64,000 nucleotides of DNA. It comes from Blastocladiella emersonii ATCC 22665 (taxonomy: Eukaryota > Blastocladiomycota > Blastocladiomycetes > Blastocladiales > Blastocladiaceae). The stretch is taken from assembly GCA_025594325.1 (NCBI GenBank), contig JANHCV010000015.1, positions 62,001-126,000 on the forward strand. The letters are read 5' to 3'. Below are positions 50,285-60,710 of this stretch, in pieces; position 1 is the stretch's first letter; each line of letters starts with the position of its first letter. The position numbers and the translations under genes are program-made. The notes under the pieces were generated by a model. The model was not told where the DNA came from. It did no database searches and was given only the letters and a program-made list of their open reading frames with translations.

Positions 50285-52560
50285 ACTACATGCAACAAAT
50301 GGACCTCCCGTCAGACGTGCTGGAGCAGGTTGTTGCGCTTGCATCGCCCCGGTCAGTGCTCGCTGCGGCTTCGCGAGCGGTCCACGCGACTGTCGCTTCC
50401 GGACACTTGCAGTACATATGGCTTCGTCGTGTGGTCATACTCGAAAACGAGCTCCGAGGCGTCAAGCCCGACTGGTCCCGTACGAGCGTCCCGATTCGGA
50501 CGCACATGAACGCGTACCTTGGCCGTCTACTTCGTGCTGACCGCGCAGCGCGCGCTGCTGTGATACGCGGCGACCATGCTGCTCGGCCAGTACACCCGTT
50601 CACCAACGAAATGCTGACGCGCCTTGTCCTTGCGACCCGCGCCGACCTGCAGCAACGGAGTGGACTTGAGCGAGAGGGGCTGACGTCCTACATTACCACC
50701 TTAACACAAGCTGCCGGCGCTACTCCTGGTGGTGCTGCCGCGTGGCATCCAATCTTGCTCGTGTTGCAAATTGCCATCTTTCTTGGGCTGGTGGGTGATC
50801 TCGACCTAGTCCAACATCTCGATTCCAGTTTCAAGCATCACTTGCGTACCTTTTATCCCTTCGCTGTCAAAACAATCGACCTATTTCACCTCGGTTGCGA
50901 ATTGGAGCCCAAGGCCATGCGGTCGCTCTACCGGTGGTCGGGACCGCGCAAATCGGGACGGTTTCCCGTGCTTATTCTTCTCTCTTATCTCGCGGCGCTT
51001 GCCGTGTTCCAGTGGGACTTTGACTCGGTCGCGCGCCTCGAGCAGCCGCCGTTTGGGTTCAAGGTCGACACCGTCATCAAGCATGCTGCTAGCGAGTGCG
51101 GATTGCGCCTTCTCCAGGACTACGCCACGTTGGGCCATCTGCGCAACGATACGATTCTCGCCCAACTCCAGTGGTTCAAACGCAACGGTTGGATCCCGGA
51201 ATATCAATCTTTGCCGTTCTGCGCTGAGCTATTCTTTGCTCGCGGGGACGTGGAGCTCATTGCGGCCGTGTACAACGCCTACGACCGCAACCTGGGGGTT
51301 GCTGCCAACTTTGGCCCCAATCTCGCGACCGGTGCAAGCGAACGGGCGGATGATCCGGATTTTGATGCAAGCCTTGCATCGTCTTTCCAGAACCGATATG
51401 TTGGCGTCCACGAGTTACGCGTGCTCTCAGCGGTTGGTATCCGCGCGAAGCGCCTCATCATCCAACAACTTGAAGGCGCGCTGCGCCGCTGCGACCGCGC
51501 AATGCTCGATCATGCCAAACAAATTCTCAGCCCGTACAAGCTCAAGGATAAGTTGGAAGATGGTACATCTCTCTTTGCCCTTCTCCGAATGACCACCACT
51601 TACGACTTGCTGGCCTTTGTTGCGTTAGCGCTAGAGATCGTCTCAAAGTTGACCACGCTTGACCAAATTGCTTTCTCGCTCTCCGCAGCTCTCGAAATCG
51701 GGGTCCCATTCGGCGAGTTCCTTGGGTACGACAAACGAAACCTGAACCAAATTCTCGCGACCTTCCCGACAATTGCACAGACTCTGCTCAGCTCTCCGCA
51801 CTCGCAGAGTCCCGCGACCATCTTCACTCAGCTTTTCTACGAGCCCGAGTCGAACCGCGAACTTCTCAAGACCGACGCTGCGTTGCACCTCGCCGAACTC
51901 ACCGTTTACGTCCTCAATCACCCAGAGCATCACGCTTACGCGCTGGACGTGATTCGAGGCGTCGATGGCATCCACGCCGGTTACTACTACATTGATCTCT
52001 TGCTCCTCAAGCACGCGCTTTCCCCATCCGAGTGCTCGCTTGACAATCTTTCCACCACGCTTCATCCCGACGCACCCGCCTTCTGGACTCCTTGGTGCTT
52101 AGCACTCCAATCAATCCTCGCCATGTTCCCCAAGCAGCTGCGGCGGTCGGGCATGGGCGGGCCGTACTTTCCGCGCGCGACCTTCTTCTCAACGGACGAC
52201 AACCTCCAGGCGCGACTCGAGGCCGAGGCCGCTGATCCCACTTCCTGTGACTTTACCATGCTGACAAGGCCGCTTTTGACCGAAGTCCTGATCCCCATTG
52301 ACGCCAAGTGGGTGTGTCGCGATTTGCTCAAGCTCACCAGCACGTGTCCGCAGTGGAAGAAGGATCTCGTCCCTGCCGTTTTTCACGACACGGAGTGGAG
52401 CGACGACGAGATCACTGACGAGGAGGACGCAGAGGACGAGCAAGCTGCCAACTCGTCCGCTCCTGTGCTCATGTACATGAATTCGCTGCAGTCCATGGAT
52501 CCCCACTTGTCAGATTACAGTGTGAGCGATTGGAGCGGTTCCAGTCCCGACTACGCGTAA
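50281..52560 (+). CDS. large F-box-like protein, function unknown
   Basis: Single exon, 759 residues. The N-terminal MDLPSDVLEQVVALASPRSVLAAASRAVHATV fits an F-box-like helix set. The long remainder is helical (for example FPVLILLSYLAALAVFQWDFDSVARL) without a known repeat, and it ends in an acidic stretch (WSDDEITDEEDAEDE) and a Ser/Asp/Tyr-rich tail. The first about 60 residues resemble those of the minus-strand array (pattern VxxLxxPxSxxxxASR), so distant kinship is likely. It is divergent from the kinase-LRR gene (about 210 bp between starts) and convergent with the first array member. Hydrophobic stretches may be helix cores rather than membrane segments. Confidence 0.72.
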   Translation: MNYMQQMDLPSDVLEQVVALASPRSVLAAASRAVHATVASGHLQYIWLRRVVILENELRGVKPDWSRTSVPIRTHMNAYLGRLLRADRAARAAVIRGDHAARPVHPFTNEMLTRLVLATRADLQQRSGLEREGLTSYITTLTQAAGATPGGAAAWHPILLVLQIAIFLGLVGDLDLVQHLDSSFKHHLRTFYPFAVKTIDLFHLGCELEPKAMRSLYRWSGPRKSGRFPVLILLSYLAALAVFQWDFDSVARLEQPPFGFKVDTVIKHAASECGLRLLQDYATLGHLRNDTILAQLQWFKRNGWIPEYQSLPFCAELFFARGDVELIAAVYNAYDRNLGVAANFGPNLATGASERADDPDFDASLASSFQNRYVGVHELRVLSAVGIRAKRLIIQQLEGALRRCDRAMLDHAKQILSPYKLKDKLEDGTSLFALLRMTTTYDLLAFVALALEIVSKLTTLDQIAFSLSAALEIGVPFGEFLGYDKRNLNQILATFPTIAQTLLSSPHSQSPATIFTQLFYEPESNRELLKTDAALHLAELTVYVLNHPEHHAYALDVIRGVDGIHAGYYYIDLLLLKHALSPSECSLDNLSTTLHPDAPAFWTPWCLALQSILAMFPKQLRRSGMGGPYFPRATFFSTDDNLQARLEAEAADPTSCDFTMLTRPLLTEVLIPIDAKWVCRDLLKLTSTCPQWKKDLVPAVFHDTEWSDDEITDEEDAEDEQAANSSAPVLMYMNSLQSMDPHLSDYSVSDWSGSSPDYA

Positions 52561-52727
52561 TCAGCTGCGGTGATGCTGCCGCGCCGCGAGTAGTATTCCG
52601 CGTCTGTCACATGACCGCGTTGCTCATGTCGGCGATGTTGGTCGCGGGCGGGCGAGGCTCAGTGCTGAGAATAAAACGCGTGAATTAATTTCGATTATAC
52701 ATAGCTTTACACGTTGTGCCGTGCACA

Positions 52728-54757
52728 TCAGTCTGGTCCAAAGGCACGCACCAGGAACTCGTCGGGAAAGGTTCTGCGCATGAAGGTGTCATCGCCTTCG
52801 CACAAATAGAGCATAAATTCCCCGAAGCGAACTGGATCGTGGGACCCCGCGGCATGAAGCACGGTTCTGGCCAGCGAGGCCTCGCGGATGGCGTCATCAT
52901 TTTGGTGAATGGCAGGTTTTGTCATGGTCCGGCAGAGCGCCACGATTGGTGCGTGCACTCGCTCAACGAGGTCCTGGTTGTACTCGTCCAAAATTTCCGA
53001 TGGGCACATGGAGAGGAGGCTTAGCCACGCGGGGACAACAAGCTCGTTCTGAAGCAGCACGAAGTTGTCGTCGAACAAGCCCCAGGTTCTCTCCGAGCAC
53101 TCGCTTGAGACTGCAACCAAAAGCGCCGCATACGCGGTCGACCATCTGTCGTAGCTCCCGTTGCCGGGAGGGATCAGTCGGTCGAGCAAGCGGCCAGCAT
53201 CGGGCTCAACCAGGACTGGGAGTAGAGTGGTTGCGAGCGTGCCAAGCAGGTTTCGGTCGTAGACGTATTCGCGGTCAAGGAGCAGCTCGAACAGCCGGCC
53301 GGCAATGACCATGCGAGTCTCGATGCCACCGATGCCAAGCGTTTCGAGATCAAAGCCAAACCCGCGGTCTGCCAAGGTATCGAGTCGCTCATTGACGATC
53401 TCGACTGTCGTGGCACGTCCGCACCGCTCAATTCCAAGCGATATCAGCTTTGAAATGGTCGTTTGATCGTCAGAGTAGGATTGGTTATGCGCTTGCATTA
53501 TGAGACCAAGGAGCTGCTGCAGTTCGACGCCCTGCGTGTCGAGGAGAAGCCGCTCCAGCATGGGTTCAGTCCAGTTCATGTCCATGATCTGGAACACAAG
53601 TGGCCCCCAGTACTGGAATTCCGCTATCCACGGCCACGCGGTAACGATAGCAAAGGCGGGCTCAATGCGATCCTTGCTGATCCAGCGGAGGAGCGCACTG
53701 AGGAACAACTCTCGCTGGTTGCCATGGAGCAAACTGGCAAGTCGGTCGCGGTCATATCTCTCGAAAACGCGTAGCAGTTTGTCCGAATCAAAGTGCTTGG
53801 GGTCAAGGTAGGCACAAATTGCAGCTGATGGGGTCAAATCCAAATAGGTCGACGCAAGCCGTAGGGTCCAACCTCGCTCCACGAGGTAATCAAGGACCCG
53901 GCAGGATACATCGAGCTTGTGATCGTTGACGCACGCGAGAAAGGCCGAATAAACGAGTGGTGTTTCGAGCGCTGCCATGACTGCGTCAGGGCGCGAAAGG
54001 CTGCCTCGAGCGCACCAAGATTCATGTGCATAGCAGCCGATATCGCGACAAAACTCACAAAGTCGACGCGAAGCATCGGTTCAGCGACCGTGACCTGCTC
54101 GGACAGCGCAAACCAGAGATCCTGGATTTTCAGCTGAATGAGATGCGTGCGGTCGGGAAACCACGTCAGCATCGTGTGCTGCGAGACGCGCGCCTCGAGC
54201 GCGAGGATAGGAAGCGAACGAACGAGCGTCGCGAGGGCGTAGTCGAGATCCGGCAAGTAACTCGCTGCTTCAAAGTACAAGGCGAGAGCCATTGCGTCAA
54301 CGGCACGGCCTGGTTCAGAAGTATTGTGGGCTCCAGGGGCAGCGGTTTCTGCCGCCTCGATGCGATCCGAGAGCGCTCGCTGCTGAGAGACAGAGCTGCG
54401 TCGGAGCGGCTGGACCAGAGCGTCAAGGAGCCGTGTTCCAAGAGGGGGACGCGGGATGCCATCAAACGCGCCATGCAACGAGAGTGCGGCGCTTGCACAA
54501 CGGGCAACGCTGGAAACGCGCTGAGGAGCGCCATCGATGGTTTCGGGCGCAGCTCTGCACAAGCGCTCCGACAGTGCGCCGCCCACGCGATTGAACCAAA
54601 CGAGCAACAGGAACGAGCGGTTGACAGCAGCGTCGGCGAGGACGCGCGACGCGCTCACGACCCGACCCGAAGGCGTGCTGAGCGCGACCATGAGCTCCAC
54701 CGCTTCATCGGGAAGTAAAGCAAATTCGTAGTTCATGGTGTTGTTCATTCGATACAT
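52728..54757 (-). pseudogene. array family member 1, frameshifted
   Basis: Two frames must be joined near 53978-53990. The first (from ATG 54757 or 54736, MNYEFALLPDEAVELMVAL) runs through AISAAMHMNLGALEAAFRA, and the second resumes at DAVMAALETPLVYSAFLACV and continues to the stop at 52728. The sister gene at 55075-57063 reads straight through here (TVMAAHATPCVYRAFLGCI), with two more residues before this point. No GT...AG intron fits, so a 1-nt deletion or 2-nt insertion in gcgccctgacg is the simplest reading. The N-terminus is fused in frame to the ancestral upstream ORF (MYRMN). Otherwise well kept, so recent damage or a sequencing error. Confidence 0.65.
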
Positions 54758-55074
54758 CGCGCTTCCATTGCGGGAGAGAGAGCGCTCCGCGGCACGCCGA
54801 CACAAACTTGACCGCTCGCCCAAACGAGGGCCTGACAGGAGTGGCAGCTCCGACCCGCTGTGGCGCAACGCGTTCTCGTCGCGCCTCGCCAGCTCGAAAG
54901 TGGACGTATTGTTGATTTCGGGTTGGTTTCAGTTCAAGTACTGGTCAAATCCCGCCCCTGTCCTAATCACCCCCGTTCCAATATCCTTGCGCGGGAAATA
55001 TACTATATCCTCACGCCAAACCCGCCGCACCGTTCCGTTACCCACCTCGCATGCCTGCTATCAAATGCATCCCT
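54758..55074. promoter_or_regulatory. intergenic between array members 1 and 2
   Basis: No gene seen. It contains the 15-bp block ctgtggcgcaacgcg (54858-54872) shared with two other members, and an AT-richer stretch near 54975-55015 (aaatatactatatcc). Confidence 0.5.
54858..54872 (-). promoter_or_regulatory. conserved upstream block, member 1
   Basis: Gene-sense CGCGTTGCGCCACAG, about 120-135 bp before the ATG at 54736. Identical to blocks at 57180-57194 and 59497-59511. Confidence 0.5.
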
Positions 55075-57063
55075 TCAATCGTTCATCACGTTGTAGAGTA
55101 CACGGCGCACAAGCCTCCCGTCACCCTTGAACAATGTAAGTAGAAGCGAGGTAAAACGAGTGGAGGAGGCGTGATCCGCCGCAGCGCGGAGCGCATCACG
55201 CGCAAGTTCCAGCTGGTACTGGGCGGCCGCTGAATGCGATGCGGCTGTCCCGAGGACAACACGACAAAGGTCGCGAAGCGGGTCGAAAGTCAACCAAGTG
55301 AAGTGCACGTCGTGCCTGTTCACGATCGCGGACGGACAGACGGAAAGAAATCTGCGCCATGCCGGGATAAGTCGTTCCATGAAGTACAGGTGATTTGACG
55401 CTGGCTTGCACTCGCCAGCCACGGCGACGAGGAACGAGGCGTAGGTAATGCTCCAGCGGATCAAAGTGCTTTGAATACCCCTGCCAGGGATAATATGTTC
55501 AACGTGGCCTTCAGAGTTGAGCAGAACTGGGACTAGAGTTGTAGCGAGGGCGCCAAGCAGGTCTTGGACATCATTTTCCTCGGCGTGGAGAAGCAGCAAG
55601 AGCCGACCGGCAATGATGATGCGATTGTCGATACCACCAACGCCAAGTGCTTCAAGCTCAATTCCAAACTTGCAGTTGGCAAAAACATCCAGGCGCTTGA
55701 TGACGAGGTCGAAAGTTGAAGCTTGCCCGCACCGCGCAATAACAAAGGGGATAAGTCGTGAGATAGATGTCAATGCTTCGGAGCAGGACGCCGAAGCCTC
55801 GTGTAGGATGCACCTGATGAAATTCAGCAGCTCGCTGCCCTGTGCGCCAAGCAGAAGGTAATCGAGTACGTCGTCCGGGCAACCTATTTCCATGGCTCCG
55901 ATCACGAAGGGTGCCCAGTAGCGGTGTTCCATGAGCCACGGCCAAGCGCGAGCAATCGTGAAAACCGCCTCAATACGACTTTGGTGGATCCAGCGAAGCA
56001 ACGCATCGCGGATCAATTCGCGCTGAACCTCGTCAGTCACATCGGCGAGGCGAGCGCAATCGTAATTTTCGAAGATACCGAGTAGTTCGTCAACCGTGAA
56101 GTGATCTGGGCCGAAATAGGTGAACATGGCAGCGCTTGCAGCCCACTGAATCCGCGGATCTGAGACAGCGTGGACCTCCGGGGCCCAGCCATTCCCGATC
56201 AGAAGGTCAAGCACGCCACAGGAGCTGGTGTATTCGGCACCATCGATACAGCCGAGAAAGGCCCGATAAACGCAGGGCGTAGCGTGTGCGGCCATGACCG
56301 TATCGGGTTGTGGGTGGTGCTTGAAGACAGTCAAAATTGATTCGGGATGCATGTGCATGGCTGCCGAAATCGCAACGAGGATGAGAAAGTCCGCGCGAAC
56401 CACGTCGCCAGTGAGATCCGCTTGCCCTCGCAACTCGTGAGCGAGCCCCTCGATCTGTCGATGAATCTTGAAAGTGAAGTCTGGGATAAACTCGAGTAGG
56501 CACTGCAGGGGAGCAAAAGGGTCGACGGCCAGCAGTGGAAGCGAGCGGACGAGCACCTCCAGGGCGTGGTCGAGACCTGGCAAGTTATTGGTCGACTCGC
56601 AGTAGAGCGCAAGCGTCATGAGGTCCATTGTTCGAACTGCTTTGTCATGGTTGTAACTGTGCTGCTGCCCGGCGAAAATGCAAGCTCGAAGCGCGCGTTG
56701 CCGTGCGACAGAGAGACGGCAAAGGGGCCACGTCAGCGCGTCAAACAGTGGTCTGCAAAGAGGAGGACGTGGTACATCATCAAAACTGTCTCGTAAAAGG
56801 ATCGAAGCGATCGCGCATTGGGCTACGGCAGTCCTGCGGTAGATGGCGCGGTCGCGCACAAGGCAGTCTTCGGGCACAGCCCCGAGAAGACGAGTAGATA
56901 GCGGATAGCTGACGCGATCGAACCACGAGAGCACGAGGAGCGGTCGCCCGGCGGCAGCTTCAACAAAAATACGAGAGGCGCTGATAATCTGAGATGAGGG
57001 CGCGCAGAGCGTGGCGATGACCGTCACGGCCTCGTCGTGGAGATGCATGAAGTTGAAGCTCAT
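55075..57063 (-). CDS. array family member 2, intact, function unknown
   Basis: Single exon, 662 residues; the reference for the family. The N-terminus MSFNFMHLHDEAVTVIATLCAPSSQIISASRIF-like is weakly F-box-like. The rest is helical with conserved marks that recur in the other members: QCAIASILL, DVPRPPL, LALYCES, LVRSLPLLAVDPF, VAISAAMHMHPE, TPCVYRAFLGCI, DALLRWI, ARAWPWL, FGIELEALGVGGIDNR, LGALATTLVPVLL, TYASFLVAVAGEC. No signal peptide, membrane segment or known domain. The start follows a five-codon upstream ORF. Function unknown. The array layout suggests lineage-specific expansion. Confidence 0.75.
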   Translation of the reverse strand: MSFNFMHLHDEAVTVIATLCAPSSQIISASRIFVEAAAGRPLLVLSWFDRVSYPLSTRLLGAVPEDCLVRDRAIYRRTAVAQCAIASILLRDSFDDVPRPPLCRPLFDALTWPLCRLSVARQRALRACIFAGQQHSYNHDKAVRTMDLMTLALYCESTNNLPGLDHALEVLVRSLPLLAVDPFAPLQCLLEFIPDFTFKIHRQIEGLAHELRGQADLTGDVVRADFLILVAISAAMHMHPESILTVFKHHPQPDTVMAAHATPCVYRAFLGCIDGAEYTSSCGVLDLLIGNGWAPEVHAVSDPRIQWAASAAMFTYFGPDHFTVDELLGIFENYDCARLADVTDEVQRELIRDALLRWIHQSRIEAVFTIARAWPWLMEHRYWAPFVIGAMEIGCPDDVLDYLLLGAQGSELLNFIRCILHEASASCSEALTSISRLIPFVIARCGQASTFDLVIKRLDVFANCKFGIELEALGVGGIDNRIIIAGRLLLLLHAEENDVQDLLGALATTLVPVLLNSEGHVEHIIPGRGIQSTLIRWSITYASFLVAVAGECKPASNHLYFMERLIPAWRRFLSVCPSAIVNRHDVHFTWLTFDPLRDLCRVVLGTAASHSAAAQYQLELARDALRAAADHASSTRFTSLLLTLFKGDGRLVRRVLYNVMND

Positions 57064-57065
57064 GG

Positions 57066-57083
57066 TCAGTTCATTTGATACAT
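57066..57083 (-). promoter_or_regulatory. five-codon upstream ORF of member 2
   Basis: Gene sense ATG TAT CAA ATG AAC TGA, then CC and the main ATG at 57063. The ORF stop is only 2 nt from the start. It is nearly identical to the one before member 3. Confidence 0.6.
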
Positions 57084-57179
57084 GGGCTTGCGGTTGCTGG
57101 GGGGGAGAGAGCGTTCGGCAACGGCGCCGACGCTTTTCCCACCGTTCCGACGGCTGACAGAGTTGACACCTCCGACAGA

Positions 57180-57194
57180 CTGTGGCGCAACGCG
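57180..57194 (-). promoter_or_regulatory. conserved upstream block, member 2
   Basis: Gene-sense CGCGTTGCGCCACAG, 117-131 bp before the ATG at 57063. Next to it CTCTGTCAG and a CTCTCTC tract are also shared with member 3. Confidence 0.5.
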
Positions 57195-57400
57195 CCTTCG
57201 CCTCACTCAACATGCTCTCCAACAGGTGCATACAGTACGCAAGTCGTAATGCTCTCATGCTTCAGTAACGGTGCTCTTCAGAAGTCGCCTCCCTCTTCGA
57301 CACCCGCTTCACAAACTGCTCCTCATAAATTGGACCGTGTTTTGCTCCAAGCTCGCTTCACCACATTCCAACTCGCGTAGCTGCTTACGAATACATCGCT

Positions 57401-59385
57401 TCAGCCGTTCATCATGCTGGAGAGCACGCGGTTCACGAGTTCCTCGTCACCCTTGAGCAATTTGTACAGAAGCGTGGCGAAACGAACGGGAGCGTGATCT
57501 CCCGCAGCGCGGAGCACGCTGCGCGCGAGAGCCAGCCGGTGTTGGTCGGCCTTTGGCTGCGGCGGCGCCGTCCCGAGGACAAGCTGGCAAAGGTCGCAAA
57601 GCGGGTGGGAAGTCAGCCAGGTGAAGTGAATGTTGTACTCGCTCACAACCTCGGGCGGGCACAAGGAAAGAAACTTGCGCCACGCGGGGGCAAGTCGTTC
57701 CGTGAAGAACGGGCCGTTGGACGATTGCTCGCACTCGCCAGCCACCACGACGAGGAACGACGCGTAAACGATGCCCCAGCGGATCCAGGTTTTTTAGGGT
57801 GCGTGACAGCAATAACTTGTCCAAATATGCCGTCAGATTCAAGTAGAACTGGGACTAGAGTCGTGGCGAGGGCACAAAGCAAGTCTCGGAGGAAGTCTTC
57901 CTCGTCGTCGTCAAGGCGCTGCAAGAGCCAGCCGACGATGGCAACGTCAATGCCACAAACGCCAAGGGTCTCGAGCTCAATCCCAAACTTGCAGTTGGCA
58001 AAAACATTGAGGTGCTTCATGACCACGCTGAGAGCTATACCTTGCCCATACCGCTCAACAACAGCGGGAAGGAGTCGTGAAACAAAGCTCGATGCGTGAG
58101 TGAAAGATGCTGAAGCCTCGCGTAGGATACATCCGACAAGCGCCAGCAGCTCGCTGCCCTGCGAGTCAAGAAGGAGGCGGTCAAACACATCGTCCGCGCA
58201 GCTTGCTTCCATGATTTGAGTCGCAAGCGGTGCCCAGTAACGGTGCTCCTTGAGCCACGGCTACGCGGAAGCAATAGTGAAGACAAGCTCGAGGTGGCCC
58301 TTGCGGATCCAGCGAAGAAGCGCGTTGGTAATCAATTTGCGCTGAACCTTTTCGGCCACGTCGTTGAGTCGGTCACGATCGTACGTTTCGAAAGTGCTGA
58401 GCAGTTCGGCAGGCGTGAAGCGATCCGGGCTCAAGTACGTGAATATGGCAGCGCACGCGGCCCACCGAACACGCGTGCCCGTCAAGACATGAAGTTGCGG
58501 CGACCAACCGTGTTCGATAAGGAGGTCAAGTACACGGCAAGCGCCGGCGTAATCGGTGTTGTTGATACACCCGAGAAAGGCCAAGTAAACGCAGGGCGTA
58601 GCGAGCACGGCCAGTATTACCTCGGGGTGAGGGTGATGCTTGAAGACAACTTCAATTGCTTCGGCATTCATGCGCATGGCCGCCGAGATTGCAACGAGGG
58701 TGAGAAAATCCGCGCTTACCACCTCGCCAGTCAGGTCCGCTTGCTCTCGTAACTTGCGCATGAGCCTCTCGAGCTGCCGAGAAGCCTTGATGGTGCGATC
58801 CGGAATATGCTCGAGCAGACTCTGCAGGGAAGCAAAGGGGTCCACGACGAGCAAGGGCAGCGAGTGGACAAGTGCTCCGAGCGCGTGGTCGAGACCCGCC
58901 AGGTTTTTGGTCGATTCAAAGTAGAGCACCAGGGTCATGACGTCCATTGCGCGGATCGTTGCTGTCTCAGAGTCAGGATTGTGGTGCTGCCCGGCAACAA
59001 CGGGAACTCGGAGTGCGCGTTGCTGTGGGTCAGAGAGGCGGCGAAGGAACCGCATCAGCGCATCAAAGAGCGGTACACCAAGCGGAGGGCGTGGTACAAT
59101 ATCAAAGCTGCCTCGTAAAAGGATCGAAGCGATCGCGCATTGGGCTACGGCAGTCCAGCGGTAGATGGCGCGGTCGCGCACAACGCAGCCTTCGGTTACA
59201 GCTTCGAGCAGAAGGCAAGACAGCGGGCGAGAAACGCGATTGAACCACGAGAACACGAGGAGCGGACGGCCCGCGGCCGCATCAGCGAGGATGCGAGACG
59301 CGCTCACAATCCGGGACGAGGGCGAGCTAAGCATGACAACGAGCGCCACCGCGTCTTCGTGAAGTTGCATGAAGTTGAAACTCAT
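57401..59385 (-). pseudogene. array family member 3, nonsense codon and frameshift
   Basis: From ATG 59385 (MSFNFMQLHEDAV) the frame is collinear with member 2 until a TAG at 58261-58263. In the sister genes this codon is the first Trp of ARAWPWL, so TGG has become TAG. Beyond it, homology continues (PWLKEHRYWAPL, ...GIELETLGVCGID, CALATTLVPVLL) until an A6 run near 57791-57797, where the frame shifts. It then resumes as IRWGIVYASFLVVVAGECEQ and ends at 57401. Two independent lesions argue for a true pseudogene. The N-terminal about 375 residues could still be made. Confidence 0.8.
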
Positions 59386-59387
59386 GG

Positions 59388-59405
59388 TCAGTTCATTCGA
59401 TACAT
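59388..59405 (-). promoter_or_regulatory. five-codon upstream ORF of member 3
   Basis: Gene sense ATG TAT CGA ATG AAC TGA, then CC and the main ATG at 59385. Same spacing as in member 2. In member 1 the equivalent codons (ATG TAT CGA ATG AAC) are fused in frame to the protein. Confidence 0.6.
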
Positions 59406-59496
59406 GGGCTTGCGGTCGCGGGAGAGAGGGCGCGCTCAACGACGCGCCGTTCTTCCCATCGCCCCGGCGGCTGACAGAGTGGACAGCTCCGGCGGA

Positions 59497-59511
59497 CTGT
59501 GGCGCAACGCG
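59497..59511 (-). promoter_or_regulatory. conserved upstream block, member 3
   Basis: Gene-sense CGCGTTGCGCCACAG, 112-126 bp before the ATG at 59385, identical in three members. Confidence 0.5.
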
Positions 59512-59646
59512 ACTCGGGCGCACTTCGGTGACCTGTCAAATCACCACAACATCCTTAAAAGATACGCTCCCAGAAATAAATTCGGTGCTCGAACCCACGC
59601 TCACCGCGTGCAAATCACTCGTCCTCGTCGATCACATCGGCCAACA

Positions 59647-60689
59647 TCAGCCCGCGGAGCTCGTCGTCCTCCCAGCCCGATCGAGCCACTCGTCAATGTT
59701 TTGTAGAGAGCCCTTGGGGAAGAGATGCTTTACCTCCAGCAAGGGCGTCACGCCCTCGCATTGTTCCATGATGAGTTCCGCAAAGTGAGTAGGGGAATGC
59801 GCTGCCGCTGCTCGGAAAATGCTCTCGGCCAGATGTTGCTGACTCGTGGCGGCTGTCGAAACGAGGCCTTGGGTAGCGCTCGCGGCCTCGTGGAGCGAAG
59901 ACATAATCTCGCAAGTCCAGTACAGGATGTTCCGGTCGCTCGGATCAACAGCCTCTGGCGGGCAATGCGCAAGGAAGGCGGCCCACGCGGAGAGCAGCTG
60001 GTCGTCGGAGAGCGCGTGGTCTTGATTGCCATCCATTGGTAAGCGCAGGCGAACGTGTTTCTTCACAACTGACAGCAGGGCCGCGTATACGGCCGCGTGC
60101 TGGGCACGGCTCGCATCGCCAGCAGGAATGAGCTCTGTGAGATGATCTTGAGCGTCAGGCTCAAGCAAGAGCAGAATCAGAAACGATCCGAGAGCGTCGA
60201 GTGTGAAGTACATAACCTCGCCATCGGCATCAAGCAGCATTTCAATCAGGCAGCGTGCGAAGGCGAGCCGGTGCCCAGTACTCCCTATGCCGAACCGCTC
60301 GAGTTCAAACCCAAATTCGTAGTCGGCGATGATGTCAAGATGTTCAAGAACGAGGTCGCCAGTAGCCGCTGATCCACATTGCTCTGCCACGTGCGAAAGT
60401 ATCCTCGAGTACGCTTGGCGGCAATCCGAGTAATGTTCCTCGATTTCGTGCAGGAGAAAGTCGAGTAGTTGCACCAGGTCTCCGCCTATTTGATCGAGGA
60501 ACATGCTGCGGAAATCCGATTCCCTGAGGTCCGACTTGAGAACCCTGGCGACCAAAGGCCCCCAGTTGTCGAGTTCCGCAACCCACGGCCACGCGCGAGC
60601 AACAGCAACAGCGGGCGCAACATGGCCGCTCTTCAACCACCCACGTAGCACGTCACAGAAGCACCAGCGCTCAGACTCGTCGGAGACTC
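59647..60689 (-). pseudogene. array family member 4, C-terminal half, severed by a transposon
   Basis: Starts in frame at GVSDESERWCF right after the insertion boundary (60690) and runs to the stop at 59647, with family marks ARAWPWVAEL, FGFELERFGIG and LDALGSFLILLL. Its N-terminal half is at 63150-64000. An ATG inside the insertion (60783) opens a chimeric frame into this half, so a truncated fusion could be expressed, but this is probably fortuitous. Confidence 0.8.
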
Positions 60690-60697
60690 CATCACGA
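60690..60697 (+). repeat. left terminal inverted repeat
   Basis: CATCACGA, followed by T8 and GGTCGTTTTGAAGGC. Exact inverse of 63142-63149. Confidence 0.75.
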
Positions 60698-60710
60698 TTT
60701 TTTTTGGTCG

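Larger units (their letters stand above)
57064..57400. promoter_or_regulatory. intergenic between array members 2 and 3
   Basis: No gene seen. It carries the member 2 upstream ORF (57066-57083) and conserved block (57180-57194). Confidence 0.5.
59386..59646. promoter_or_regulatory. intergenic between array members 3 and 4
   Basis: No gene seen. It carries the member 3 upstream ORF and conserved block described separately. Confidence 0.5.

Noticed and set aside
58261-58263. Stop-codon reassignment (TAG read as Trp)
   Set aside because: TAG is the normal terminator of other genes in the window (for example uridine kinase and secreted protein 4), so a nonsense mutation is simpler.
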